Assembly (NCBI RefSeq): GCF_001880325.1
Contig: NZ_CP016312.1
Coordinates: 1 to 64,000, forward strand
Direction of reading: 5' to 3'
Length of the DNA stretch: 64,000 nt
From: Thermus brockianus
GTDB lineage: Bacteria > Deinococcota > Deinococci > Deinococcales > Thermaceae
In this document: in pieces, positions 17,620 through 27,541 of the stretch
Layout of the letters: every line of letters begins with the position of its first letter
Numbering within the stretch: position 1 is the stretch's first letter
Made by a program: the position numbers and the translations under genes
Notes under the pieces: model-generated
Database searches by the model: none
What the model was told of the DNA's origin: nothing
The model's input: only the letters and a program-made list of their open reading frames with translations

Positions 17620-18564
17620 CTAGTCCTTTAGCTTCTTCACCGCCTCAATCAGGGCGGGGACCACCTGGTGCACGTCCCCCACGATGCCGTAGTCGGCGTG
17701 CTTGAAGATGGGGGCCTCGGGGTCCTTGTTTACCGCCACGATGTTCTTGCTCTTGTTCATCCCTGCCAGGTGCTGCACGGCCCCCGAGACCCCTAGGGCG
17801 ATGTAGAGGGAAGGCTGCACCGTCTTGCCCGTCTGGCCCACCTGCTCGCTGTAGGGCCGCCAGCCGGCGTCCACCACGGCCCGGGTGGCGCCCACGGCCC
17901 CGCCCAAGAGGGCGGCGAGCTCCTCCACCAGGCGGAAGGCCTCGGCGCTTCCCATCCCCCGCCCTCCCGTGACCACGATGTCCGCCTCGGTAAGGGAAAC
18001 CCCTTTCTTCTCCTCCTGCAGGCGTTCCAACACCTCCACGGTGGGCACGGCCGGCACCTCCAGGGGCCGCACCTCCCCCTGGGCCGCAAGGGGCTCCGCC
18101 AGGGGGGTGGTGTTGGGTTTCACCGTGAGGACCACGGGGAGGGAGGCGCGCACCTTCTGGGTCACCCGGTTCAGGTAGGCGTAGCGGGTGGCCACCACCG
18201 CCCCGCCCTCTACCCCGCTCTCCAGGGTGTCCTCCAGAAGCCCCGCCTTCAGGGCGTAGGCCACCCGGCCCAGGTAGGTGCGGCTTTGCCGGGAGGAGGG
18301 GGCCACCACCGCTTGGGCGCCCGCCTCTCCAGCCGCCGCCAAGACCCCGGCCGCCCACCGCTCCGCCGTGTAGGGGCCTAGCGTGGCGGTGTAGAGGGTT
18401 TCCACGTAGCCTCGGGCCTCCTCCACCGGGGCCTTGTCCTCGGCCAGGAGGACCCCCACCACCCGGGTACCCAAGGCCTCCGCCAGGGCCCGGGCCCGGG
18501 TGAGGGCCTCGAGGCTCCCTTTCCTTAGCCTGTTCCCATCGTGGTCCAGCACCACAAGAACCAT
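17620..18564 (-). CDS. etfA: electron transfer flavoprotein alpha subunit
   Basis: 314 residues. The FAD-binding subunit of ETF, which carries electrons from acyl-CoA dehydrogenases to the quinone pool. The C-terminal FAD domain is clear: [44 protein letters not shown] and the [10 protein letters not shown] segment. The open frame has a GTG two codons earlier (18570), but GGAGG overlaps that codon; it is 5 nt from the ATG at 18564, which I chose. The Shine-Dalgarno lies across the etfB stop codon, so translation is probably coupled. Confidence 0.94.
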   Translation of the reverse strand: MVLVVLDHDGNRLRKGSLEALTRARALAEALGTRVVGVLLAEDKAPVEEARGYVETLYTATLGPYTAERWAAGVLAAAGEAGAQAVVAPSSRQSRTYLGRVAYALKAGLLEDTLESGVEGGAVVATRYAYLNRVTQKVRASLPVVLTVKPNTTPLAEPLAAQGEVRPLEVPAVPTVEVLERLQEEKKGVSLTEADIVVTGGRGMGSAEAFRLVEELAALLGGAVGATRAVVDAGWRPYSEQVGQTGKTVQPSLYIALGVSGAVQHLAGMNKSKNIVAVNKDPEAPIFKHADYGIVGDVHQVVPALIEAVKKLKD

Positions 18565-18573
18565 AACCACCTC

Positions 18574-19317
18574 CTAAAGCACCTTGGCCTCTTCGTGGAG
18601 AAGCCGCACAAGCTCCTCCGCCGCCGCCACGGGATCCTTGCCGTCCAGGATCTTCTGCAGGCGGGCCTTCTCCTGGATGCTTTCCTCCAGGATTTCCACC
18701 TTGGGCGTTGCGGTGAGGGCCACCTTCTTAATCTCCTTCTTCTTGGCCTTCATGATGCCGGGAAGGGTGGGGTAGCGGGGCTCGTTGAGGCCTTGCTGCG
18801 TGGTGAAGACGGCGGGAAGCTTTACCCTAACCCACTCCGCCCCCTCGTCCAGGTCGTGCTTGGCCTTGGCCGTTTCCCCTTCCAGCTCCAAAGCGGTGGT
18901 CCAGGAAACCACCGGCACCCCCAAAGCCTCGGCCAGGGCGGCCCCTAGGGCCTGGCTGTCCCAGTCCGCCTGCTGGCCTCCGGTGAGGACCAGGGTGGGG
19001 GCTTCCTCCCGGATGGCGCCCGCCAGGGCCTCGGCCACGGTCACGGGGTCGGCGTAGCCCTCAAAGACCACGTGCACCCCCCGGTCGCACCCCATGGCCA
19101 AGGCGGTGCGGATGGCCTCTTCCGTGCGCTCGGGGCCGAAGCCCACCACGATGGCCTCGCCGCCGTGCTTTTCCTTGAGGCGGAGGGCCTCCTCCACGGC
19201 GTACTCGTCCATCTGGTCCAGGATGAGGGTGGCCCCGGAAAGGTCCACCCGGCCGCCTTGGATCTTGAGCCTGCTCTCCCCGTCGGGGACCTGCCTGATA
19301 ACCGCCACGAACTTCAT
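18574..19317 (-). CDS. etfB: electron transfer flavoprotein beta subunit
   Basis: 247 residues of the AMP-binding ETF beta subunit. It starts MKFVAVIRQVPDGESRLKI; DQMDEYAVEEALRLKEKHGG and VLTGGQQADWDSQALGAALAE are family segments; and the C-terminal helix (from about 215) would embrace EtfA. I chose the ATG at 19317, 7 nt behind AAAGGAGG; the open frame runs five codons further. Middle gene of the acyl-CoA dehydrogenase-etfB-etfA operon. Confidence 0.94.
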   Translation of the reverse strand: MKFVAVIRQVPDGESRLKIQGGRVDLSGATLILDQMDEYAVEEALRLKEKHGGEAIVVGFGPERTEEAIRTALAMGCDRGVHVVFEGYADPVTVAEALAGAIREEAPTLVLTGGQQADWDSQALGAALAEALGVPVVSWTTALELEGETAKAKHDLDEGAEWVRVKLPAVFTTQQGLNEPRYPTLPGIMKAKKKEIKKVALTATPKVEILEESIQEKARLQKILDGKDPVAAAEELVRLLHEEAKVL

Positions 19318-19328
19318 CCTGCCTCCTT

Positions 19329-20474
<1,146 letters not shown>

Positions 20475-20570
20475 ACCCGACCTCCCCTAGCAAGGGGCCC
20501 TCTCTTTGACCAAGTCTAAGATTTCACCCTTCCCCTTGCAACCCAGGCCCCATGCTACCATTGGAGGCAG

Positions 20571-23462
20571 ATGAGATTGGCCGGGCAACTTGCGGTGTTG
20601 GCCCGTTTTCAAAGGGCCCTTCTTAAGGATTTGGAGCCAGTACAGATTTTGCGCAACCTCCTGGAGGTGGCCACGGAGGAGGGGGTGGAGCGGGCGGCCC
20701 TTTTCCTCTATCACCCTTCCACCCGGGAACTGGTGGGCGAGGTGGCCTCGGGGCGGGGGCGGCACTACACGGTTTCTGCCATCGCCCTGCCCCTTTACAG
20801 CAAGGGGCCGGTGCAGGAGGCCTTTTTCGCCGAGGGGCCCGTTAAGCGGGGCGAGGAGTGGTTGTTGCCCGTGGTGGGGGAGGAGGCCCTTTTTTGCTGG
20901 AGCGATCCCGAGGCCCGGTGCCAAGAACGCCCCCGGGCTACCCGGGAAACCCGGGCCATGGTCTGCCCTTCCTGCTTCCGTTTTGCGGCCAAGGGGGTGC
21001 TCAGCCTCGAGGGCGTCCCCCAGGCCCTCCAGCCCACCTTGCCCCTCCTCGCCCAGCTCACCGCCCTGGCCCTCAAGAACGGGGAACTCCTCGCCAGCCG
21101 CAACGCTGCTTTGGGGAAGCTTTCCCGGCATGTGGAGGCCCTCTCCCACGTGAGCGCCCTGGCCCGGGAGGTGGCCCGTTCGCTAGAGCCAAGCGCCGTC
21201 CTGGAAACCTTAGCCCGGGCGCTATCCGAGCGGTTTGGCTTTTTCCGGGTCACCGTGGCCTTGGTCAAGGAGGGCCGCTTGGAGGGGCACCTCACCGTCA
21301 GGGGCCAGGAGGTGTATTGGACGGAGGGCAGGAGCCGTATCCAGCTTCTCGTGGAAGTCTCCCCTGATCCCTTGGCCCGGGCGGTGCGGGAGCGGAAAAC
21401 CCTGGTTTTGGAGCGGGAGAAGCTTCCGGCGGGCGTGGGCCAAGGCACGGGGCCCACCGTGGCCTACGTGCCTATCCTGGCGGAGGAGGAACCCTTAGGG
21501 GTGGTGGCGGTGGACCACGGCCCAGGGGGTCCTCCGGTGAACCCCGAGGAGGTGGGCTACGTGGAGCTTCTGGCCGGGGTGGCGGGGGTAGCCCTGAAGA
21601 ACGCCAAGCTCTATCGGGAGAAGACCCAGCTTTCCCTGGCCCTAGCGGCGGAGCGAAAGCGGCTATCCCAGGTGCTGGAAGACCTTCCCGATGGGGTGGT
21701 GGTCCTTTTTGGGGATAGGGGGTTCGCTAACCCGCGGGCGCGGGAGGCCTTGGGCTTGGGACCTGAGGTGGCCCTGGAGGACCTCCCTACAGCCTTAGGC
21801 CCCGCCTTGGAGGGGGGTAGGCTGGAGCTTGCCTTGGGGGGGCGGAGCTACAGCGTCCGGGGCCGGGTTGTGGGGGAGATGCGCATCTTGGTCCTCCACG
21901 ACATCAGTGAGCGGGTGCGGATGGAAAGGGCCCTAAGGGAGCAGGTGGTCTTCACCCAGGCCCTGGTGGACCTGGCCCAGGCGGCGTTGCGGGAGAAGGG
22001 GATAAGGGGCTTGGCGGAGGCCATCGTGCGTCGCCTCTTGGTCCTTTTCGCCGCAGACGAGGGGGTGCTTCTGGCGGAAGGGGAAGGGGTGCTCTTCGCC
22101 ACCTGCCCCCTGCCGGCTTCCCTGCCCCAACCCAACCTCCTGGAGCGGGCTTTGGCGGAGGAAAGCCCTTTGGGTGTGGAAGAGCTTCATCCCAGGGAGT
22201 GCGGGATCGCCACCTCTTTGGGCCTGCAAAGCGCCTTGGTGGTGCCCTTTCGTGCCGGGGTGTTCCGGGGGGGGCTCCTTTTGGGTTACCGCAAGGGCCG
22301 GCGCTTCGGCGAGCGCCTCCTTGCCCGGCTCGCCCAAGTGGGTACCCTTCTGGCCTTGGTCCTGGAGAAGGCCCGCTTCCTAGAACTCTTGGAGGCGGAG
22401 GAGGAGCGGCTAAAAGCGCTTATGGAGCACTCCCAGGACGTGGTCTACGTTCTGGATGGGAATGGGACGATTCGCTTCGTGAGCGCCAGCGTGCGGGGGG
22501 TCTTGGGGTATGACCCCGAGGGGTACAGGCGGGCACCCGTGAACGGCCTGGACTTCGTCCATCCCGAGGACCGCCCCTTGGCCGAGGCCCTTTTCCGGGA
22601 GCTTCTCGCCCACCCCGGGGAGGTGCGTGCGGGAGAGTTTCGGGTCCTCCACGCCGACGGCACCCCCATTCCCATGGAAGCCTGGGGCCGGAACCTCCTC
22701 CACGAGCCCCGGGTGGGCGGGGTGGTGGTGAACCTGAGGGACCTAAGGCCCCGCCTCGAGGCCGAGCGCCTCAAGGGCGAGTTCATCGCCGCCGTATCCC
22801 ACGAGCTCCGCACCCCCCTTGCCGTCATCATGGGCCTGGCGGAGCTCTTGCGGGAGGAGGGGCTTTCGCCGAGCGCCGAGGAGTCCGTGGAGCTCATCCT
22901 GGAAAGCGCCTTCCGCCTCAAGACCATGGTGGACAACCTCCTGGACACGAGCCGCCTCGAGGCGGGCCGCTTTGAGGTGAACCGGCGGCCCGTGAACCTC
23001 AGGCCCCATCTCCTAGACCTGGCCAAAAGCTTCCACGGGGTGGCGCGGCTTTCCGGGGTGGACTTCCGGGTGGAGGTGGAGGAGCTCCCCGTGGTGGAGG
23101 CGGATCCCGAGCGCATGGTCCAGGTGGTGGGGAACCTCCTCTCCAACGCCTTCAAGTTCACGCCCCAGGGGGGGCGCATCCGGCTTGGGGCCCGGGGGGA
23201 GGGGGATGTCCTGGTCTTGGAGGTGGAGGACACCGGCCCCGGCATCCCCAAGGAGGAGCTCCCCAAGCTCTTCCAGCGCTACGCCCGGGCCAAGAACGCC
23301 GGCGCCCGTGGGGTTTCGGGCACCGGGCTTGGGCTTTATATCTCCAAGGCCATCGTGGAGGCCCACGGGGGGCGGATTGAGGTGGAGACGGAGGAGGGCA
23401 AGGGGAGCCTTTTCCGGGTTATCCTACCCCTATATGGCCCGCATCCTGCTGGTGGAGGATGA
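20571..23462 (+). CDS. multi-domain sensor histidine kinase (GAF-GAF-PAS-GAF-PAS-HisKA-HATPase)
   Basis: 963 residues with no transmembrane segment, so a cytoplasmic sensor. In order: GAF-like (20-175), GAF (195-350), degenerate PAS (360-455), GAF (455-600), PAS (610-735), HisKA with H744 in VSHELRTPLAVIMG, and HATPase with the N box (NLLSNAFKF), G1 (DTGPGIPKEE) and G2 (GTGLGLYIS). The first GAF-like domain holds four cysteines (C109, C117, C132, C135), compatible with a metal or iron-sulfur site. It starts at ATG 20571 behind GGAGG. The last 29 bp overlap the response-regulator gene, so the pair is translationally coupled. A TRAP binding protein follows, hinting at control of organic-acid uptake. 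The ligand is unknown. Confidence 0.9.
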   Translation: MRLAGQLAVLARFQRALLKDLEPVQILRNLLEVATEEGVERAALFLYHPSTRELVGEVASGRGRHYTVSAIALPLYSKGPVQEAFFAEGPVKRGEEWLLPVVGEEALFCWSDPEARCQERPRATRETRAMVCPSCFRFAAKGVLSLEGVPQALQPTLPLLAQLTALALKNGELLASRNAALGKLSRHVEALSHVSALAREVARSLEPSAVLETLARALSERFGFFRVTVALVKEGRLEGHLTVRGQEVYWTEGRSRIQLLVEVSPDPLARAVRERKTLVLEREKLPAGVGQGTGPTVAYVPILAEEEPLGVVAVDHGPGGPPVNPEEVGYVELLAGVAGVALKNAKLYREKTQLSLALAAERKRLSQVLEDLPDGVVVLFGDRGFANPRAREALGLGPEVALEDLPTALGPALEGGRLELALGGRSYSVRGRVVGEMRILVLHDISERVRMERALREQVVFTQALVDLAQAALREKGIRGLAEAIVRRLLVLFAADEGVLLAEGEGVLFATCPLPASLPQPNLLERALAEESPLGVEELHPRECGIATSLGLQSALVVPFRAGVFRGGLLLGYRKGRRFGERLLARLAQVGTLLALVLEKARFLELLEAEEERLKALMEHSQDVVYVLDGNGTIRFVSASVRGVLGYDPEGYRRAPVNGLDFVHPEDRPLAEALFRELLAHPGEVRAGEFRVLHADGTPIPMEAWGRNLLHEPRVGGVVVNLRDLRPRLEAERLKGEFIAAVSHELRTPLAVIMGLAELLREEGLSPSAEESVELILESAFRLKTMVDNLLDTSRLEAGRFEVNRRPVNLRPHLLDLAKSFHGVARLSGVDFRVEVEELPVVEADPERMVQVVGNLLSNAFKFTPQGGRIRLGARGEGDVLVLEVEDTGPGIPKEELPKLFQRYARAKNAGARGVSGTGLGLYISKAIVEAHGGRIEVETEEGKGSLFRVILPLYGPHPAGGG

Positions 23463-23799
23463 GCCCTTGGTGGCCCACACGGTGCGCCGCATCCTGGAGA
23501 GGGCCGGGCACCAGGTGGAGTGGGCGGCCTCGGGCCAGGCGGCGCTGGCGCGCTTGGGCGCCATGGCCTACGACCTGGTGCTGTGCGACCTGGTGATGCC
23601 GGGGGTTTCGGGCCTCGAGGTGATCCAGGAGGTAAAGCGCCTGGGCGGCCCGCCCGTCCTCGCCCTTTCCGCCAGCGTGTCCACCAAGAGCCAAGAGGAG
23701 GCGCTAAGGGCGGGGGCCAAGGCCTTTTTAGGCAAGCCCTTTGACGCCCAGACGCTTCTTTCCCTGGTGGAGAAGCTTCTGGATCGGGAGGGGGCCTGA
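23434..23799 (+). CDS. single-domain response regulator (CheY-like)
   Basis: 121 residues, receiver domain only: MARILLVEDEPL with the acidic pair, phospho-acceptor D52 in LVLCDLVMPG, the switch serine in LALSAS and the conserved lysine K101 in GKPF. No output domain. It starts inside the kinase gene (29-bp overlap) and is its likely partner. With no DNA-binding domain it must act by protein contact or as a phosphorelay step. Confidence 0.9.
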   Translation: MARILLVEDEPLVAHTVRRILERAGHQVEWAASGQAALARLGAMAYDLVLCDLVMPGVSGLEVIQEVKRLGGPPVLALSASVSTKSQEEALRAGAKAFLGKPFDAQTLLSLVEKLLDREGA

Positions 23800-23826
23800 T
23801 ACACTGGAAAGCCAAAGGGGGAAGGT

Positions 23827-24903
23827 ATGCGGCGGCGGAGCTTCCTCAAAGCGGTGGGGGTAGGCTTAGCGGCAAGCCTCAGCTACACGGCCCATGCCCA
23901 GGCCCAGCCCCAGGTGCGCTGGCGGCTCGTTTCCAGCTATCCCAAGAGCCTGGACACCCTCTATGGCGGGGCGGAGGACCTGGCCAAGCGGGTTTTTGAC
24001 CTCACGGGGGGCCGCTTCCAGATCCGGGTCTACCAGGCGGGGGAGATCGTTCCCGGGGGGCAGGTGCTGGACGCCGTGCAGCAGGGCACGGTGGAGGCGG
24101 GGCACACCTATGGGCCCTTCTATGTGGGCAAAAACCCCGCCCTGGCCTTTGACGGGGGGGTGCCTTTCGGCATGACCTACCGCCAGCACAACGCCTGGAT
24201 GCTCTTCGGCGGGGGGCTTGAGCTTTTGCGGGAGGTGTACGCCGACTTCGGCGTCCTCCAGTTCCCTGGGGGAAACACGGGGGCCCAGATGGGGGGGTGG
24301 TTCCGCAAGGAGATCCGCACCCTGGCGGATCTAAAGGGCCTTCGGATGCGCATCCCTGGCCTCGGGGGCCTGGTCATGGGCCGGCTTGGGGTGGTGCCCC
24401 AGACCCTGGCCGCCGGGGACATCTACCCCGCCTTGGAACGGGGGGCCATTGACGCCACGGAGTTTTCCGGCCCCTACGACGACGAGAAACTAGGCTTTTA
24501 CAAGGTGGCCCGCTATTACTACTATCCTTCCTTCTGGGAACCCTCGGCGCAGCTTTCCTTCCTGGTTGCCCAAAGGGAGTGGGCCCGCCTGCCCAAGGAG
24601 TTCCAGGAGGCCTTCCAGGTGGCGGCCCAGGAGGTCAACCTCACCATGATGGCCAAGTACGACGCCCAAAACCCGCCCGCCCTCCGCCGCCTCCTCGCCG
24701 CCGGGGTGCGCCTGAGGCGGTGGCCCACGGAGGTGATGAAGAAGGCCCTGGAGGAGGCGAGGGCGCTTTACGAGGAGCAGGCAGCCAAGGATGCCACCTA
24801 TAAAAAGGTGTACACCGCCTACTGGGCCTTCCGGGAGGAGGCGTACCGCTGGTTCGCCGTGGCCGAGCTGGCCTACGAGACCTTTGCCTTCCCCACCCTC
24901 TAG
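23827..24903 (+). CDS. TRAP transporter solute-binding protein (DctP family, 2-oxoacid/lactate type)
   Basis: 358 residues. The start MRRRSFLKAVGVGLAAS carries a twin-arginine-type signal ending near the AHA/AQA site, so it is probably exported folded. The mature part matches the DctP clade that binds monocarboxylates: WRLVSSYPKSLDTL, GQVLDAVQQGTVEAGH, a ligand-gripping LKGLRMRIPGLGG, and AIDATEFSGPYDDEK. Characterised relatives bind 2-oxoacids or, in Thermus, calcium lactate. No DctQ or DctM permease genes adjoin it, so the membrane partners are elsewhere. It starts 24 bp after the response regulator behind GGGGGAAGG and ends overlapping the convergent formate dehydrogenase gene by 4 bp. Confidence 0.88.
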   Translation: MRRRSFLKAVGVGLAASLSYTAHAQAQPQVRWRLVSSYPKSLDTLYGGAEDLAKRVFDLTGGRFQIRVYQAGEIVPGGQVLDAVQQGTVEAGHTYGPFYVGKNPALAFDGGVPFGMTYRQHNAWMLFGGGLELLREVYADFGVLQFPGGNTGAQMGGWFRKEIRTLADLKGLRMRIPGLGGLVMGRLGVVPQTLAAGDIYPALERGAIDATEFSGPYDDEKLGFYKVARYYYYPSFWEPSAQLSFLVAQREWARLPKEFQEAFQVAAQEVNLTMMAKYDAQNPPALRRLLAAGVRLRRWPTEVMKKALEEARALYEEQAAKDATYKKVYTAYWAFREEAYRWFAVAELAYETFAFPTL

Positions 24904-26939
24904 TCCACCTTTTCTAGCCGCACGGCACTCACCTTGTACTCGGGGATGCGGCTAATGGGGTCCAGGGCGTCCAGGGTGAGGCGGTTGGCGGGGGCCTCGG
25001 CGAAGTGGAAGGGGGCGTAGACCACCCCTTCGGGGGTGCGCTCCGTCACCCAGGCCTTGGCGCGGATCCGGCCCCGGCGGCTCACCACGTAGATGGGCTC
25101 GCCATCCTGGAGGCCAAGCCTGGCGGCGTCCTTGGGGTTCACCTCCACCTTGAGCTCGGGGTACGCCTCCTGCAGGCGGCTATTGCGGCTAAGGGTTCCC
25201 CCGTGCCAGTGGAAGAGGACCCGGCCCGTGGAGAGGGTGAAGGGGTAGTCCTCCGAGGGGGGTTCCGCCGGGGGCGCGTAGGGGGCAGGGAAGAAGCGGG
25301 CCCGGCCCGAGGGGGTGTTGAAGCGCTCGCGGAAGAGCACCGCCTCCCCGGGGTGGTCCTCGTGGGGACAGGGCCAACGCACCCCTTCCTCCACCAGGCG
25401 GGCGTAGGTGATGCCCCCCATCAGCTCGGGGATGGCCTGGCGCACCTCCTCCCAGATGCCTTCCGGCCCCGGGTACACCCGCCAAGGCCGGCCCAGGGCT
25501 TGGGCCAGGCGCCGGCCCAGTTCCTGGGTAATCCACCAGTCGGGCCGGGCCTCCCCGGGCGGGTCAAGGAGCCTCCGCACCCGTTGCACCCGGCGGTCGG
25601 TGTTGGTGAAGGTGCCCTCCTTTTCCAGGAAGCTGGCGGCGGGAAGGACCACGTGGGCGAAGGGGGTGGTTTCGTTTTCCAGGATGTCTTGGACGATAAG
25701 GAAGGGGAGGCTGGCAAGCTTGGCCTTGAGGTGGTCCTGGTAGGGCTCGCTGGTCACGGGGTCCTCCCCGATGAGGTAGATGGCTTCCACCTCGGGGATG
25801 GCCTCAAAAACCTCGGTCATGCGCAGGCCGGGCTTGGGGTTGAGGGGCACGCCCCACAGGGCCTCAAAGCGTTTTCTGGCTGCTTCCTCCGCCACCTTGA
25901 GGTAGCCGGGGTAGACGTCGGGCAAGGCCCCCATATCCCCGGCCCCTTGCACGTTGTTCTGGCCCCTTAGGGGGTTCAGGCCCGCCCCCTCCTTGCCCAC
26001 CTTGCCCGTCAGAAGGGCCAGGTTCACCAGGGCCTGGGCCGTGGCCGTGCCCTTGGTGTGCTGGGTGACCCCCATGGCCCAGTAGGCCCCGGCCCGCTCC
26101 GTGGTGGCGTAAAGCCGGGCAGCCAGGGCGATCTTCTCCCGCTCCACCCCGGTGATGGCCTCCGCCCTTTCCAGGGTGTATTCCTCCAAGGAGGCCTGCC
26201 ACTCGGCGAACCCTTCCGTGCGGGCCTCCACGTAGGCCCGGTCCCAAAGGCCCGCCTCGAGGATGTACCGGGCCATGGCGTTCAGGAGGAACAGGTCCGT
26301 CCCGGGGCGGACCCTAAGCCACAAGGTGGCCGCCTCGGCCATGCCCGTGTAGCGGGGGTCCACCACGACCATCCTCGCCCCCTGGCGCACCCGCTTCTTG
26401 ATCATGGCGGCGATCACCGGGTGGGTTTCCGTGGTGTTGGAGCCCACCACCAGGAAGAGGTCCGTTTTCCAGATATCCTCTAGGGGGTTCGTCATGCTAG
26501 CCCCACCCAAGGAGCGGGAAAGGGCGGCGGTGGAGGAGGAGTGGCAAAGCCGGGAGCAGTGGTCCACGTTGTGGGTGCCGAGAAGGGCCCGGGCCAGCTT
26601 CTGGGCCAAATAGACCTCCTCGTTGGTGGTCTTGGCCGAGGGGAAGACGGCGAGGCCTTCGGGGCCCTTGCGCCTTAGGGCCTCCAGGAGTTTTTCCGCA
26701 GCGAAGTCTAAGGCCTCTTCCCAGGTGGCCCTGCGGAAGGGGACGTTCCGGCTTTCCCGCACCATGGGGTAAAGGAGGCGCTTCTTAGAAAAGGGAAAGT
26801 CCAGACCAAACCGCCCCTTGACGCAAAGGGCCCCGTGGTTGGGCGGGATGTCCGGGGCCAGGACCCGGACGATCCGGCCCCCTTGGACCTCGGGCTCCAC
26901 CTGGCAACCCACGCCGCAGTAGGGGCAAGTGGTGCGCAT
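24900..26939 (-). CDS. molybdopterin oxidoreductase, formate dehydrogenase alpha-like catalytic subunit
   Basis: 679 residues of the Mo/W-bis-MGD family. The N-terminal 4Fe-4S cluster is bound by C5, C8, C12 and C39. The Mo ligand is C132 in the HCSRLCHSSS segment typical of formate dehydrogenases; it is a cysteine, not selenocysteine. Further FDH-like segments are TNPLEDIWKTDLFLVVGSN, GQNNVQGAGDMG and the C-terminal cofactor domain (FTLSTGRVLFHWHGG). The ATG at 26939 overlaps the stop codon of the preceding iron-sulfur gene (TGATG). The open frame further upstream is antisense-like noise. Together with the two following entries it makes a soluble, NAD-linked formate dehydrogenase, inferred from gene order. 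Confidence 0.88.
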   Translation of the reverse strand: MRTTCPYCGVGCQVEPEVQGGRIVRVLAPDIPPNHGALCVKGRFGLDFPFSKKRLLYPMVRESRNVPFRRATWEEALDFAAEKLLEALRRKGPEGLAVFPSAKTTNEEVYLAQKLARALLGTHNVDHCSRLCHSSSTAALSRSLGGASMTNPLEDIWKTDLFLVVGSNTTETHPVIAAMIKKRVRQGARMVVVDPRYTGMAEAATLWLRVRPGTDLFLLNAMARYILEAGLWDRAYVEARTEGFAEWQASLEEYTLERAEAITGVEREKIALAARLYATTERAGAYWAMGVTQHTKGTATAQALVNLALLTGKVGKEGAGLNPLRGQNNVQGAGDMGALPDVYPGYLKVAEEAARKRFEALWGVPLNPKPGLRMTEVFEAIPEVEAIYLIGEDPVTSEPYQDHLKAKLASLPFLIVQDILENETTPFAHVVLPAASFLEKEGTFTNTDRRVQRVRRLLDPPGEARPDWWITQELGRRLAQALGRPWRVYPGPEGIWEEVRQAIPELMGGITYARLVEEGVRWPCPHEDHPGEAVLFRERFNTPSGRARFFPAPYAPPAEPPSEDYPFTLSTGRVLFHWHGGTLSRNSRLQEAYPELKVEVNPKDAARLGLQDGEPIYVVSRRGRIRAKAWVTERTPEGVVYAPFHFAEAPANRLTLDALDPISRIPEYKVSAVRLEKVD

Positions 26940-27541
26940 CACGCCACCTCCAGGGTCAGGGGCCGCAAGGCCCCCGTGGGGCAGACCTGCACGCAGTTGC
27001 CGCAGAAGACGCAAGGGGTTTCCGGCAAGGGGCGGCCCAGGGGGGTGGTGGGATGGGCCAGGAGGCCCCGGTCCTCGAGGGTGAGGGCGTACACCCCCAT
27101 GATCCCGTCCCCGCAGGCGTCCACGCAGCGGCGGCAGTTGACGCACTTGGCGTAGTCCCGCAGGAAGAAGGGGTTGTCCTTCAAGGCTTCCCGATCTCCC
27201 CGCCCCGCCACCCCCGGCCAGCGGCCAGGCTCGGCCCCGTAGCGCTCCATGAGGGCGAGGAGCTCCGGTGCCTGGGAGAGGTCGGTGGTGAGGGCAAGCC
27301 ACTCCAAAAGGGTTTTCCTTAGGCGCCGAAGGGCCTCGGTTTCCGTCCTCACCTCCATCCCCTCTTGGGCCAAGGTGGCGCAGGCGGGTTGCGGGCGCCC
27401 GTTCACCTCCACCAGGCAAAGGCGGCAGAGGCCCTTGGTTTCCGTGTGGGGGTGGTGGCAGAGGGTGGGTACCCGGGCCACCTGGAGCAAAAGGGTCCCT
27501 TCTTGGACCTCCACTTCCTTCCCATCTACCCTAAGCCGCAC
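26939..27541 (-). CDS. HoxU/NuoG-like 2Fe-2S and 4Fe-4S electron-transfer subunit
   Basis: 200 residues. N-terminal plant-type 2Fe-2S domain with C28, C39, C42 and C54; C-terminal two-cluster ferredoxin domain (CVNCRRCVDAC and CVFCGNCVQVCP). The His/Cys 4Fe-4S motif that normally sits between them in NuoG and HoxU is absent; the corresponding helix has no cysteines. It should wire the NADH-binding subunit to the molybdenum subunit. Starts at GTG 27541 behind GGAGGTGGAAGG and overlaps the end of the flavin subunit gene by 11 bp. Confidence 0.85.
   Translation of the reverse strand: MRLRVDGKEVEVQEGTLLLQVARVPTLCHHPHTETKGLCRLCLVEVNGRPQPACATLAQEGMEVRTETEALRRLRKTLLEWLALTTDLSQAPELLALMERYGAEPGRWPGVAGRGDREALKDNPFFLRDYAKCVNCRRCVDACGDGIMGVYALTLEDRGLLAHPTTPLGRPLPETPCVFCGNCVQVCPTGALRPLTLEVA

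Noticed and set aside
24900..26939. Selenocysteine in the formate dehydrogenase
   Set aside because: The Mo-ligand position (residue 132) is an ordinary cysteine codon and the frame has no internal TGA.
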